64,000 nt of DNA from Prolixibacteraceae bacterium (GTDB lineage Bacteria; Bacteroidota; Bacteroidia; Bacteroidales; Prolixibacteraceae). Under the pieces are notes generated by a model. The model did not search any database. It saw only the letters and a list, made by a program, of their open reading frames with translations, and had not been told where the DNA came from. How positions within the stretch are numbered: position 1 is the first letter of the stretch; every line of letters begins with the position of its first letter. Below are positions 1-9,256 of this stretch, one piece after another. The translations under genes and the position numbers were made by a program. The stretch is taken from assembly GCA_019163175.1 (NCBI GenBank), contig JAFLKN010000003.1:248001-312000 (forward strand), given 5' to 3'.

Positions 1-1773
1 ATTTTAGGTTCGGTACTACTAGCATTCAAACCTGTTGAGTGGATGGAAATTTCAAACCGTTCGGGTGTAACCTATAAAACGAATATCGGCCATAGTTACA
101 AAGATGAGGCTATCTACAATAGCTACTCAGCATCTGACCCCTGGAGCCAGGGTCATATGGGGGTTTCTGCACCTTACGCCGGAAACTCAAGTGATCTTAT
201 GGATCAGTCATTCATTCTTACCAACGACCTTTTAGCTACATTCGATAAATCTTTTGGTGATATTTCATTGAAAGGAATTCTTGGAACTTCTATTTATTCT
301 GAAAAATATGAGGTTATCCTAGATGCAGCAAGCGCATTAGTTATACCTGGTTTTTACAACATTAGTAACCGTGTTGGTGAACCTGCTGTAGGTCAAGGAA
401 CTTCAGAACGTAACTCAATTGGAGCATTTGCTGATGCAACCGTTGGATACAAAGGTTATGCATTCCTGCATTTCTCTGGTCGTAACGACTGGGATTCAAG
501 ATTAACTAAAAATAATCGTTCTTTCTTCTATCCAGCAGTTGATGCCAGTGTGATTCTTTCTGATATGTTTCCTTCGTTGGTAAGCAACCCAGTACTTTCA
601 TTCCTGAAAGTAAGAGGAGGTTGGTCACAAACCGGACAAATTGCATTAGCTAACTGGTATGGAACATTACCTTCATACCCTGCAGCAGGAGGTTTCCCTT
701 ATGGTAGTAATGCCGGTTTTGCGTTGAGTACACAATTAAGTAACCCATTATTAAAACCAGAACAAACCGTTGAAATTGAAGCTGGTTTTGAAGTAAGCTT
801 TCTTAAAAACAGAATTCATTTGGAAGCCAATGCATACAAAACGAATACTTTAGACCAAACTATTCCTGCAACCATTTCGGCCTCAACCGGATTCTTTTCT
901 GCGTTAATTAATGCAGGTGAATTGGAAAATAAAGGTATTGAAGTTGACCTGAAATTTACTCCTATTATCGCACTCGGAGGATTTAAATGGAATGGAGGTC
1001 TCAACTATTCATATCTGACTTCAAAAGTACTATCGATATCTGAAGGATTAGATGAAATTCCAATTGCTGAATCATCTTACATTACTGTTGGTGAACAGTT
1101 CCCAAATATTAAAGTTACCGATGTTAAAAGAGATCCTAATGGCAACATCATCGTTGACAAAAACAGCGGACTTCCTTCAACAGAACCAGCCTTACAACAA
1201 GTTGGACATGGTAACCCAAATCACATTTTAGGTATCAATACCGATTTCGAATACAAAGGATTTAGATTATCAGCTGTTGCAGAATATCGTGGTGGCCACG
1301 TTATCAACAACCGTGTTGGTAATGCACTCGACTTTACTGGTATTTCAGAACATTCAGCGTTGAACGGCCGTCAGTCATTCATTATTCCTGGTTCAGTAAT
1401 CGAAACATCACCTGGCGTTTATACCCCAAACACTACCGCTTTGGTTCGTGAGGCATCACGCCAGTTCTGGGTAAACTCATCTTACCACACAACTGACCGC
1501 GGCTATGTAACAAGCGCTGCTGCCTGGAAATTAAGAGAAGTTGCTCTAACTTATGATGTTCCTGTAAGTACGCTTTTTGGCGGGAAAGTTATTAAAATGG
1601 CTCAAGTTGGTTTCGTTGGAAGAAACTTATTAATGTTGCGTCCAAAAGCCAATGTGTGGACTGACCCTGAGTTTAACAACTCTGGTGTAACTACAAATGC
1701 TGTTGGTTTTACAACAGAGAACCAGACACCTCCTACCAGAACTTATGGTTTTAGCGTAAAACTCACTTTCTAA
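1..1773 (+). CDS. SusC/RagA-family TonB-linked outer membrane receptor, 3' part
   Basis: This is the C-terminal part of a SusC-like TonB-dependent receptor, the outer-membrane barrel that imports oligosaccharides or peptides with a SusD lid. The frame is open from base 1, so the gene begins upstream of the window; the first visible ATG at 43 is internal. About 590 residues remain of an expected 1000 or so; the signal peptide, carboxypeptidase-like domain and plug are missing. What is visible is typical barrel sequence: aromatic, Gly/Asn-rich strands, a FSGRNDWDSR-type strand and a C-terminus ending in Phe (GFSVKLTF), as needed for BAM insertion. A SusD gene follows after 19 bp, so the two are surely one operon. 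Family assignment is firm; the substrate cannot be read from the sequence. Confidence 0.9.
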   Translation: MLGSVLLAFKPVEWMEISNRSGVTYKTNIGHSYKDEAIYNSYSASDPWSQGHMGVSAPYAGNSSDLMDQSFILTNDLLATFDKSFGDISLKGILGTSIYSEKYEVILDAASALVIPGFYNISNRVGEPAVGQGTSERNSIGAFADATVGYKGYAFLHFSGRNDWDSRLTKNNRSFFYPAVDASVILSDMFPSLVSNPVLSFLKVRGGWSQTGQIALANWYGTLPSYPAAGGFPYGSNAGFALSTQLSNPLLKPEQTVEIEAGFEVSFLKNRIHLEANAYKTNTLDQTIPATISASTGFFSALINAGELENKGIEVDLKFTPIIALGGFKWNGGLNYSYLTSKVLSISEGLDEIPIAESSYITVGEQFPNIKVTDVKRDPNGNIIVDKNSGLPSTEPALQQVGHGNPNHILGINTDFEYKGFRLSAVAEYRGGHVINNRVGNALDFTGISEHSALNGRQSFIIPGSVIETSPGVYTPNTTALVREASRQFWVNSSYHTTDRGYVTSAAAWKLREVALTYDVPVSTLFGGKVIKMAQVGFVGRNLLMLRPKANVWTDPEFNNSGVTTNAVGFTTENQTPPTRTYGFSVKLTF

Positions 1774-1792
1774 AATTTTAATTTTAAACACG

Positions 1793-3298
1793 ATGAATAA
1801 GAAAATATTAACACTGTTACTTTCATTGGCGCTTTTAGGAAGTTCTTGCTCCGAATTTCTCTCTGTAAACGAGGTAAATCCAAACAGCGCTTCTAAAGTT
1901 CCTGCAAAACTACTTTTACCGGCTACGCTGAACAACACAGCGGGTATGATGAATAACCCCAGAAATTTTGAGTTCGTGTATTTATGGCACGGCCTGTGGT
2001 GTATCAGTTCAGGCTATTCTCAGCCATCTGCACTGGTTCAGTACCGTTTGCTTAACGCTTCCTATCAAGGTACGTTTTCAAATAGCTATGCAATAGGTCA
2101 GAACTTAACTGAAATCGAAAAAGCTACTATTGACCCAAAAGATATGGGTTACAAAGCTATTGCGATGATTATGAAAGCCTATCTTTTACAAAATCTGGTT
2201 GACCTTTGGGGTAACGTACCTTACTCAGAAGCATTTAAAGCTACTGAAGGTAATTTAAAACCAAAGTACGATGATCAAAAAGCAATCTATGAAGATTTGA
2301 TTTTGAAATTAGATGCTGCAATTAAGATGATTCAGGCTTTACCTGTTGATGCAACTGAGATTCCTGCTTCCAGCGATATCATTTTTGGTGGAAATATGAC
2401 CAAATGGGCCAAATTTGCCAATACAATTAAACTAAGAATGTTGGTTCATCAATCTGGCATGACTGGCCGCGACACCTATATCAAAGCCGCTATTGCAACA
2501 ACTGCTTCTGTTGGTTATTTGGGAGTTGGGGAAAGTGCACTTTCTAATCCAGGTTATCTGAATTCAACCGGGAAAATGAATACATTCTACGAAACATTCT
2601 ACAAAGCTGACGGAACTTCACAATCTGATGGTATTACTTATTACAATGCCGGTAAAGATGCCGTTAAATTTCTTTTAGATAATGCAGATCCACGTGTAGG
2701 TCGTTTCTTTAACCCATATAGTGGAAGCAACTATGCCGGAAATACATTGGGTATTACTGAACCAGCTCCTCTTACCGCAGCCAATACTTCTAAATTAGGA
2801 TACGTAAAAGATAGCAAAGGCCATATGATTGGTACTTTTGATAAATCTGCTCCTATTCTTACAGACTTCGAAAGTCTTTTTGTTCAGGCTGAAGCAGTAG
2901 AAAGAGGCTTTATCGCTGGTTCCGGAAAGGCTTTATATAATTCTGCGCTTACCCAATCATTCGTTTATTTAGGTTTACCAGCAGCTGATGCAACTGCTTT
3001 TGCCAGTTCTGAAAAAACCAATGTAAACTACGACCTTGCTCCAAATAAAGTCAATCTAATTTTGATGCAAAAATGGATTTCATTAAACGGAATTGCACCA
3101 GTTGAAATTTGGACAGACTTCAGAAGGTCGGGTATTCCTAACTTCTTAACATTTAGTGCTGATCCTAATAAAGCCAATACAACTCCACCGGTACGTTTAC
3201 TGTATCCGCAACGTGAGATATCTGTAAACAATGACAACGTTGTTGCAGTAGGTACGATCAATGCCTTTACATCAAAGATTTTCTGGCAGAATCGTTAA
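1793..3298 (+). CDS. SusD/RagB-family nutrient-binding surface lipoprotein
   Basis: This is the SusD partner of the upstream SusC, a surface lipoprotein that caps the barrel and binds substrate. A lipoprotein signal peptide ends at Cys19 (LLGSSC), followed by an acidic-containing SEFL stretch suited to surface export. The body (501 aa) has the all-helical TPR-like SusD fold. The opening NEVNPNSASKVPAKLLLP and the segment LLQNLVDLWGNVPYSEAF resemble the SusD-like subfamily annotated as 'nutrient-binding outer membrane lipoprotein' rather than classical SusD. The C-terminus carries the usual WISLNG-PVEIWTDFRRSG helix. It sits 19 bp after SusC and 32 bp before the next lipoprotein gene. The ligand is unknown, and no glycoside hydrolase is visible nearby. 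Confidence 0.92.
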   Translation: MNKKILTLLLSLALLGSSCSEFLSVNEVNPNSASKVPAKLLLPATLNNTAGMMNNPRNFEFVYLWHGLWCISSGYSQPSALVQYRLLNASYQGTFSNSYAIGQNLTEIEKATIDPKDMGYKAIAMIMKAYLLQNLVDLWGNVPYSEAFKATEGNLKPKYDDQKAIYEDLILKLDAAIKMIQALPVDATEIPASSDIIFGGNMTKWAKFANTIKLRMLVHQSGMTGRDTYIKAAIATTASVGYLGVGESALSNPGYLNSTGKMNTFYETFYKADGTSQSDGITYYNAGKDAVKFLLDNADPRVGRFFNPYSGSNYAGNTLGITEPAPLTAANTSKLGYVKDSKGHMIGTFDKSAPILTDFESLFVQAEAVERGFIAGSGKALYNSALTQSFVYLGLPAADATAFASSEKTNVNYDLAPNKVNLILMQKWISLNGIAPVEIWTDFRRSGIPNFLTFSADPNKANTTPPVRLLYPQREISVNNDNVVAVGTINAFTSKIFWQNR

Positions 3299-3330
3299 TA
3301 ACAAATTCAATTCATTAAAATTACTAGAGT

Positions 3331-4260
3331 ATGAAAAATAAAATAACATTGATTGTTACATTCCTCACCGCAATATTCACGCTCGGTTCATGCTTGAAGG
3401 ACGACGTAGGCGAATATTGGGCTGATGGTGTTGCTGGGAAAATGTATGCTACAGTGGTCAAGGCTACTCTTCAGCAATTAGCTTTACAACCAGTTGCCGG
3501 TGATGTAAACTATGAATTTATGGTTAACATTGCTACCGATGCTTTGCCAACAGAGGATATTACATTGACTTTCAAAATTGATCCTGCTGCGGTTACCACC
3601 TACAATACCGATTTTAAAAAGGCTTATAAACCGTTCCCTAACGTTGAAATACTAACTAAAACAATAGTTATTCCGAAAGGTACAAGGAATGCTATGGCCA
3701 AAGCCAAGGTTTGGGGCGCGCAAACCCTTAATGCCTGCGACAACTTTATCGCAGCTATTTCGATTGAATCAGCAAAAACGGCTTCAGGTGTTGATATTCC
3801 TGTGGCAGGAAACATGAAGACCTATTTATTGGCTCTTCCAATTGCAAATCCATATGCTGGTAACTACGAAGTAGTAGTTGGATATCGTATTCGTCCTGGT
3901 AATCCAACAGAACAAGTAACTGCAGGTTCAGTCCAAGCCTTCAACACTCTTGACTGTAAAACAGTTCAAAAGAATGGTTTTGGTAACTATACCGCTTTTG
4001 ACATTAAAATTGAGGTTACCACAGAAACTGTAGTTGTTGGTGGTACAACTTGTAATAAAGTTATTGCAACTCCTATTGATCCATCAACAGGTGAATCTGT
4101 TGGGGGAATGTGGCCAGCATGGACTGGTGATGCAACACAAAAGCCAGCCGATCTTACTATTAATTATTACAACCCTGTTACAAAAACATTTGTTTTGAAT
4201 TGCTATTACACTAGCTCTGCAGGCAATCGTATTATGTATGAAGTATTAAAACGGAAGTAA
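3331..4260 (+). CDS. DUF1735-containing surface lipoprotein
   Basis: A 309-residue lipoprotein in the first Sus-type operon. The lipobox Cys is residue 21 (LGSC), followed by LKDD, which fits the acidic lipoprotein export signal of Bacteroidota, so it is probably on the cell surface. Residues about 45-165 match the DUF1735 / BT_3987-like N-terminal domain (VNIATDALPTEDITLTFKID, then VVIPKGTRNA-type strands), a beta-sandwich often found in PUL lipoproteins and some endo-acting enzymes. The C-terminal half is a beta-rich lipocalin-like region without catalytic residues that I recognise. Gene order implies that it helps the SusC/D pair capture its substrate. Domain recognition is by eye; the binding role is inference. 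Confidence 0.75.
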   Translation: MKNKITLIVTFLTAIFTLGSCLKDDVGEYWADGVAGKMYATVVKATLQQLALQPVAGDVNYEFMVNIATDALPTEDITLTFKIDPAAVTTYNTDFKKAYKPFPNVEILTKTIVIPKGTRNAMAKAKVWGAQTLNACDNFIAAISIESAKTASGVDIPVAGNMKTYLLALPIANPYAGNYEVVVGYRIRPGNPTEQVTAGSVQAFNTLDCKTVQKNGFGNYTAFDIKIEVTTETVVVGGTTCNKVIATPIDPSTGESVGGMWPAWTGDATQKPADLTINYYNPVTKTFVLNCYYTSSAGNRIMYEVLKRK

Positions 4261-4280
4261 TAATATTTGATTTTGCAAAA

Positions 4281-4320
4281 TCAGGCTTAGCTAGAAAGTA
4301 GCATTTTTAGTTAAGTCTGA
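4281..4320 (+). other. Long intra-operon hairpin between two lipoprotein genes
   Basis: TCAGGCTTAGCTA (4281-4293) pairs with TAGTTAAGTCTGA (4308-4320): 13 bp with two G-U pairs. A second small palindrome lies just before it (TGATTTTGCAAAATCA, 4268-4283). There is no T-run after the long hairpin, so it is more likely an mRNA stability or processing element, or a weak attenuator that lowers expression of the last gene, than a full terminator. Confidence 0.5.
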
Positions 4321-4354
4321 TAAAATGAATTAAATGTTTTTAAAGAAAAATAAT

Positions 4355-5635
4355 ATGAAAAGAAAAAATATAATTTTAGTAATGTTGCTTGTTTTAGCTG
4401 GCTTATTTACAATGCAAAGTTGTAATAAAGACGATGCTTCAACGGTTATTACAGAACAGGCTTTTACGCAACCTGAGATAATCTCACCGGCTGTACGGGC
4501 TGATGGAACCGTTTTATTTACAGGTTCTACAGTTAACCTGACCTGGAAATCTGTCAATCCTGGAGATCCTGAAAAATGGGATGTCTATTTTGGAACCAGT
4601 GATAATCCTCCTTTGTATAAAGCTGCACAAACCGCACAAACCTTAACTGTGCCTGTTGTTGACGGACAGGAATATTTTTGGAAAGTTGTTGTTGTTGATG
4701 CCAACGGAGTTGCTACAAAAACTCCGGTTAATAGCTTCATAGCTGTAAACGGTACAAATGCAGAAATGACAGTTGACCTTTCAGTTACAACTGATGTTTT
4801 AACTGCTGTTGGATTGAACCTGACTGCCGACAAAACTGTCGATCTTAGGCTCTTGATATTGAAGAAAAGCGACATGAGCATTGTATCTGCTGTTGACGAT
4901 GGAGCTGCTGCAGAAAGCTATCATGATTTCGGAGAACTAGCTGATGGTGAATATGTCCTTGGAGTTGACATATTCTCGACAATTAACGCTGGTGACTTTA
5001 ATAAACCAATTTCTTTAAGTTTAGCATTGCATTTCGATCAATTGGGAATGGTTAATGAAACTCTTGAATTCCCAAAAGTAATGACCAATGTTAATAATTG
5101 TAGTCTTTACAGAACCTATCTGGCATCAGTTAAGAAAGTTGGTTCAAAATATACAATTTCTAAATCTGTTTCTTATCTGGCACCTTCAGTTTTAACCTGG
5201 AAAGGTACTGATGCTGATTATCCAAGCGAAGTTACAAGTACTGAAAGTTGTGCTGGCAAAACAATGCGTGGCGTAGGTTTTGGCTGGATGTTGGATTGGT
5301 GGGGAGAAATAATTGTTTCGGGTGGAACTTTAAACTATACTGTTTCGGGTAGCAAAATTACTATTCCTCTACAGAAATACTGTAAAACCACTTATAAAGG
5401 TGCTGCTCAGCCTGAGTATTCTATTCAGGGTACAGGAACTATAGATAATACCGGTGCATTCCCTGTTTATACGATTCAATACGATTTTATTCAATCAGGA
5501 TCAAGTATTGCAACGGTTAGTATGGATTATGGTTGGCCAACACCTTACTTTGAAGCCAAAATAACAACTGATCCAGCTGGATTAAAATCAGCTTTAATTC
5601 CCTCAGTAAATCGTCCGGATAAAGCCCAACGATAA
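4355..5635 (+). CDS. SusE/SusF-like surface lipoprotein
   Basis: Last gene of the first Sus-type operon, 426 aa from the chosen start. I use the ATG at 4355 rather than 4334 because it gives a clean lipoprotein signal peptide ending at Cys23 (MQSC), followed by NKDD, an acidic surface-export signal. Residues about 35-120 look like a SusE N-terminal / Fn3-like beta-sandwich (NLTWKSVNPGDPEKWDVYF, then YFWKVVVVDANG). The rest is beta-rich and ends without a catalytic signature. By position and size it is the accessory glycan-binding lipoprotein of the uptake complex. A strong terminator follows 23 bp after the stop. The substrate is not deducible. Confidence 0.7.
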   Translation: MKRKNIILVMLLVLAGLFTMQSCNKDDASTVITEQAFTQPEIISPAVRADGTVLFTGSTVNLTWKSVNPGDPEKWDVYFGTSDNPPLYKAAQTAQTLTVPVVDGQEYFWKVVVVDANGVATKTPVNSFIAVNGTNAEMTVDLSVTTDVLTAVGLNLTADKTVDLRLLILKKSDMSIVSAVDDGAAAESYHDFGELADGEYVLGVDIFSTINAGDFNKPISLSLALHFDQLGMVNETLEFPKVMTNVNNCSLYRTYLASVKKVGSKYTISKSVSYLAPSVLTWKGTDADYPSEVTSTESCAGKTMRGVGFGWMLDWWGEIIVSGGTLNYTVSGSKITIPLQKYCKTTYKGAAQPEYSIQGTGTIDNTGAFPVYTIQYDFIQSGSSIATVSMDYGWPTPYFEAKITTDPAGLKSALIPSVNRPDKAQR

Positions 5636-5657
5636 ACTATTGAAGTCAAATATTTCG

Positions 5658-5694
5658 AAAGGCCATCTCAATTAATTTGAGATGGCCTTTTTAT
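5658..5694 (+). terminator. Rho-independent terminator of the first Sus-type operon
   Basis: GGCCATCTCAA (5661-5671) pairs perfectly with TTGAGATGGCC (5677-5687), extended by AAA/TTT and followed by a T-rich tail. It closes the SusC-SusD-DUF1735-SusE-like operon. A 67-codon reading frame starting at 5677 lies inside the hairpin and was discarded. Confidence 0.9.
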
Positions 5695-5902
5695 TTAATG
5701 GCTTTATGTACCTATCCAATTAATAGCCGACCTATCGGTAAAACATACAGTTTTTATCCCAGCTTGCTCCAATTAAGAATTATTTGCCTCTATAAATTAC
5801 AGGAAATGTTAAAAAATAAATCAACAACCATATTTTATGTCATTGTTAATGGAAATATTTTAACATTTTTTTACATTTAATCTCTTTTGCAAATAGAGAT
5901 CA

Positions 5903-5931
5903 GTTGAAAACTCTTAAATCGGTTATATTTC
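5903..5931 (+). promoter_or_regulatory. Candidate promoter for the second SusC/D pair, in the 5695-6022 spacer
   Basis: GTTG (5903-5906), a 17-bp spacer and TATATTTC (5924-5931) resemble the Bacteroidota -33 TTTG / -7 TAnnTTTG promoter with mismatches. It lies about 90 bp before the SusC start. The rest of the 328-bp gap is AT-rich and I see nothing else in it; there is no gene for an ECF sigma / anti-sigma pair or a hybrid two-component regulator beside this operon. Confidence 0.35.
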
Positions 5932-6022
5932 AGAGTTTTCATTAAAAAGTTAAGGAAAAGCTCAATGCCGACTTTGATTTTGACACCATTTTTTGAAGCT
6001 GTTTAATTTAAAATAATTCTCT

Positions 6023-9000
6023 ATGAAAAAAATCGTGTTATTGCTTGCATTTTTTGCAATCGGTTTGAATGTCGTTCTGGCACAAACCAGGGAAATCACA
6101 GGCAGTGTTACTTCCGCCGATGATGGAGGTGGAATGCCGGGTGTATCTATTTCGGTAAAAGGAACAACATTGGGTACCATTACCGATGTGAATGGAAAAT
6201 ACCTTCTTAAGGTTCCGGCAGATGCCAAAACTTTGGTGTTCTCCTTTGTCGGCATGACTGCACAGGAAGAATCTATCGGAAACCGCTCTGTTATCAATGT
6301 CCAACTTAAATCGGACAACATTGCTGTTGACGAAGTTATGGTGGTGGCATATGGCACCGTAAAAAAGAGTTCATTTACTGGCGCAGCTACGCAGATTAAT
6401 AGTGAAAAAATTGCACTAAGGCCTCTTAGCAACATCACCAATGCTATAGAAGGTGCAACTGCAGGAGTTCAGGTAAGTTCGGCCAGTGGCCAGCCGGGAT
6501 CTGGCCAATCAATCCGTATTCGTGGGTTTGGTTCGGTAAACGCATCAAACGACCCATTGTATATCGTTGATGGAGTTCCATTCTCAGGCAATATGTCGAA
6601 CATTAATCCTGATGACATTGAAACAATTACCGTTTTGAAAGATGCTGCATCATCAGCTCTGTATGGCAATAAAGCTGCCAATGGTGTTGTTCTCATCACC
6701 TCAAAAAAAGGAGTTTCAGGCAAAAGCCAATTCCAGGTAAAATTAACTCAAGGGTTCAGCGAACGTGCCATTCCTGAATTTGACAGGGTTGATGCCTACC
6801 AGTATTACCCATTAATGTGGGAAGCATACAGAAATCAATTGTACTATGTTGCAACAGCAAAACCTACTCTTGATGTTGCCAACCAAACTGCATCAGGCTT
6901 AGTTGCAGGAAAAAATGGTATTAAAGAAATGCTTGGCTACAATATTCTAAACGTAGCGAACAATGCTATCGTCGGTACTGATGGAAAAATTAATCCGAAT
7001 GCTAAAATTCTTGCAGGTTATGAAAATGACCTTGATTGGTATGATCCGATAAAAAGAACTGGTAAGCGCACTGATATGAATATTAGCGCTGGCGGAGGAA
7101 CCGCTACCAATGATTTCCACGCTTCTCTTGGCTATACCAACGAAGAAGGCTACATGCTAAATACTGGATTCAAACGTATTACGGGTCGCATCAATGTAAA
7201 TACACAACCTAAAAAATGGATTAAAACAGGTTTGAATATATCGGGAACCACTTCCGAAACAGACGAAGCTAGTACTGGTAGTTCAACTGGTTATGTAAAT
7301 CCATTCTATTTTGCAAGAAATATAGGACCACTTTACCCTGTTTATGCTCACAATCCGACCACTGGAGATTTGATCTTAGATGCTAATGGAGAAAAATTGT
7401 ATGATCTTGGCAATATGTCGCAATATGGTTTGCCATCGCGCCCTGCAGGTGCAAGTGTTGGAAGACATGTAGTTGCTGAAACTTTGCTGAATATGCGTAA
7501 TGCTGAACGCAATAGTCTGGGTGGTAAAACCTATTTCGACCTGATGTTCCTGAACGGGTTTAAATTTACGGCAAACTTTAGTGTCGACCTTGGCAATTAC
7601 CGTTTCAACAGTTTCGATAATAAAATTGTAGGTGATGGTTCTCCTGCAGGTCGTGCAAGTAAGACCAATTCAATTACAACTGACGTTACATACAACCAGT
7701 TGCTTACTTATACAAAATCGATAGGCAAGCATTCATTCGATGCTTTGGTTGGACATGAATCGTATGAATATGAATACAAATATCTGTATGGTTTCAGACA
7801 AGGACTTGTAGTTGAAGGAAATGTTGAGCTAATTAACTTTACAACAACCAACGAATTGACATCATACGTAAACAATTATCATTCAGAAGGATATCTTTCT
7901 CGTTTTAACTACAATTACGATAACAAATATTTTGCATCTGCTTCTTTCCGTCGCGACGGTTCATCACGGTTTTTCACTGATGTCCGTTGGGGTAACTTCT
8001 GGTCAGTTGGCGGTGGCTGGCGTATTGACCGTGAGGCATTTCTTGCAGGAGTTGCTGGTATCGATTTATTGAAACTAAGAGGTTCTTATGGGCAGGTTGG
8101 TAATGATGCCGGAATTAGTAATTATGCATGGCAGGCACTTTATGGTTTAGATAACAACAATGCTTACGAACCGGGAGCACTTCAATCTACCTTAAAGAGC
8201 GAAAACCTTGTATGGGAACAGAATGCTAACTTTGACGTTGCTATTGAGTTTGGCTTATTCAACAGGGTTCGTGGTACTTTCGAATTCTTTAACCGTCAAT
8301 CATCCAATCTATTATTTTCTGTTCCAAAACCTTTATCAAGTGGGATTACCAATAGAGATGAAAATGTTGGAACTTTATTCAACAGAGGTTTTGAGTTAGA
8401 CTTATCGGTTGATGCAGTAAAAACAAAAGATTTTACCTGGACTGTTGACCTAAGCACAACTACATTCAGAAATGAATTTACAAAATTGCCTCAGAAAGAA
8501 ATTATTTCGGGAACAAAAAAATTAATGGTTGGACACTCGCTGTATGACTATTGGTTACGCGAATGGAAAGGTATTGACGCTACAGATGGCCGTGCTTTAT
8601 ATCGTGCAAATTCAACTACTTATGCATCTGATTTGGCTACACTTAAAACCAATCCGACTTCGACAGTGATGACAGACAATTACCGCATATCGGGCGCTGA
8701 CACACTTACAATTAATGCAAACAAAGCAATGTATCATTACGCAAGCACTGCAATTCCAAAATTGTACGGTAGTGTATCCAATAACCTGAGCTATAAGAAT
8801 TTCAATTTGTCGTTCATGCTCACTTACCAAGTTGGCGGAAAAGTATACGATGCCACTTATGCCTCATTAATGGATCCGGGAAACTATGGTAGCGCTCTGC
8901 ACGTTGACATTTTGAATCGCTGGCAAAAAGAAGGTGATGTCGCAACTATACCACGTATGGACGGGAACGCTACAGTTAGATCGTATGCAAGCGCTGCTTC

Positions 9001-9244
9001 TGACAGATGGCTGATTGATGCTTCATATTTAAATATCCGCTCGGTAACTTTTGGGTATAAAATCCCTTCTAGAATTATGAAAAAAATTGATCTTAGCGAG
9101 TGTAAAATATTTGCAAGTGGTGAAAATCTCTATCTTTTTAGTGCACGAAAGGGTACGAGTGTTCAACAATCATTTACCGGTGTAACTTCGAACGATTACA
9201 TCCCATCTCGTGTTATCACATTTGGAGTTAACTTCACATTCTAA
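6023..9244 (+). CDS. SusC/RagA-family TonB-linked outer membrane receptor
   Basis: Complete 1073-residue SusC-like transporter. The signal peptide ends near residue 21 (NVVLAQ). Residues about 23-95 form the carboxypeptidase-D regulatory-like domain (ITGSVTSADDGGGMPGVSISV, then VGMTAQEE). A TonB-box-like stretch (VDEVMVVAYGT) follows near residue 105, then the plug with the family hallmark DPLYIVDGVP near residue 180 and VLKDAASSALYG. The remainder is the 22-strand barrel, ending in Phe. It is paired with a SusD gene 12 bp downstream and is unrelated in close sequence to the truncated SusC upstream, so it probably handles another substrate. It has no N-terminal signalling extension (STN domain), so it does not appear to drive an anti-sigma cascade itself. 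Confidence 0.95.
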   Translation: MKKIVLLLAFFAIGLNVVLAQTREITGSVTSADDGGGMPGVSISVKGTTLGTITDVNGKYLLKVPADAKTLVFSFVGMTAQEESIGNRSVINVQLKSDNIAVDEVMVVAYGTVKKSSFTGAATQINSEKIALRPLSNITNAIEGATAGVQVSSASGQPGSGQSIRIRGFGSVNASNDPLYIVDGVPFSGNMSNINPDDIETITVLKDAASSALYGNKAANGVVLITSKKGVSGKSQFQVKLTQGFSERAIPEFDRVDAYQYYPLMWEAYRNQLYYVATAKPTLDVANQTASGLVAGKNGIKEMLGYNILNVANNAIVGTDGKINPNAKILAGYENDLDWYDPIKRTGKRTDMNISAGGGTATNDFHASLGYTNEEGYMLNTGFKRITGRINVNTQPKKWIKTGLNISGTTSETDEASTGSSTGYVNPFYFARNIGPLYPVYAHNPTTGDLILDANGEKLYDLGNMSQYGLPSRPAGASVGRHVVAETLLNMRNAERNSLGGKTYFDLMFLNGFKFTANFSVDLGNYRFNSFDNKIVGDGSPAGRASKTNSITTDVTYNQLLTYTKSIGKHSFDALVGHESYEYEYKYLYGFRQGLVVEGNVELINFTTTNELTSYVNNYHSEGYLSRFNYNYDNKYFASASFRRDGSSRFFTDVRWGNFWSVGGGWRIDREAFLAGVAGIDLLKLRGSYGQVGNDAGISNYAWQALYGLDNNNAYEPGALQSTLKSENLVWEQNANFDVAIEFGLFNRVRGTFEFFNRQSSNLLFSVPKPLSSGITNRDENVGTLFNRGFELDLSVDAVKTKDFTWTVDLSTTTFRNEFTKLPQKEIISGTKKLMVGHSLYDYWLREWKGIDATDGRALYRANSTTYASDLATLKTNPTSTVMTDNYRISGADTLTINANKAMYHYASTAIPKLYGSVSNNLSYKNFNLSFMLTYQVGGKVYDATYASLMDPGNYGSALHVDILNRWQKEGDVATIPRMDGNATVRSYASAASDRWLIDASYLNIRSVTFGYKIPSRIMKKIDLSECKIFASGENLYLFSARKGTSVQQSFTGVTSNDYIPSRVITFGVNFTF

Positions 9245-9256
9245 ACTTGTACGACA

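Noticed and set aside
5677-5880. 67-codon reading frame after the first Sus operon
   Set aside because: It begins inside a strong terminator hairpin, has no signal or recognisable domain, and uses unusual codons for this genome.
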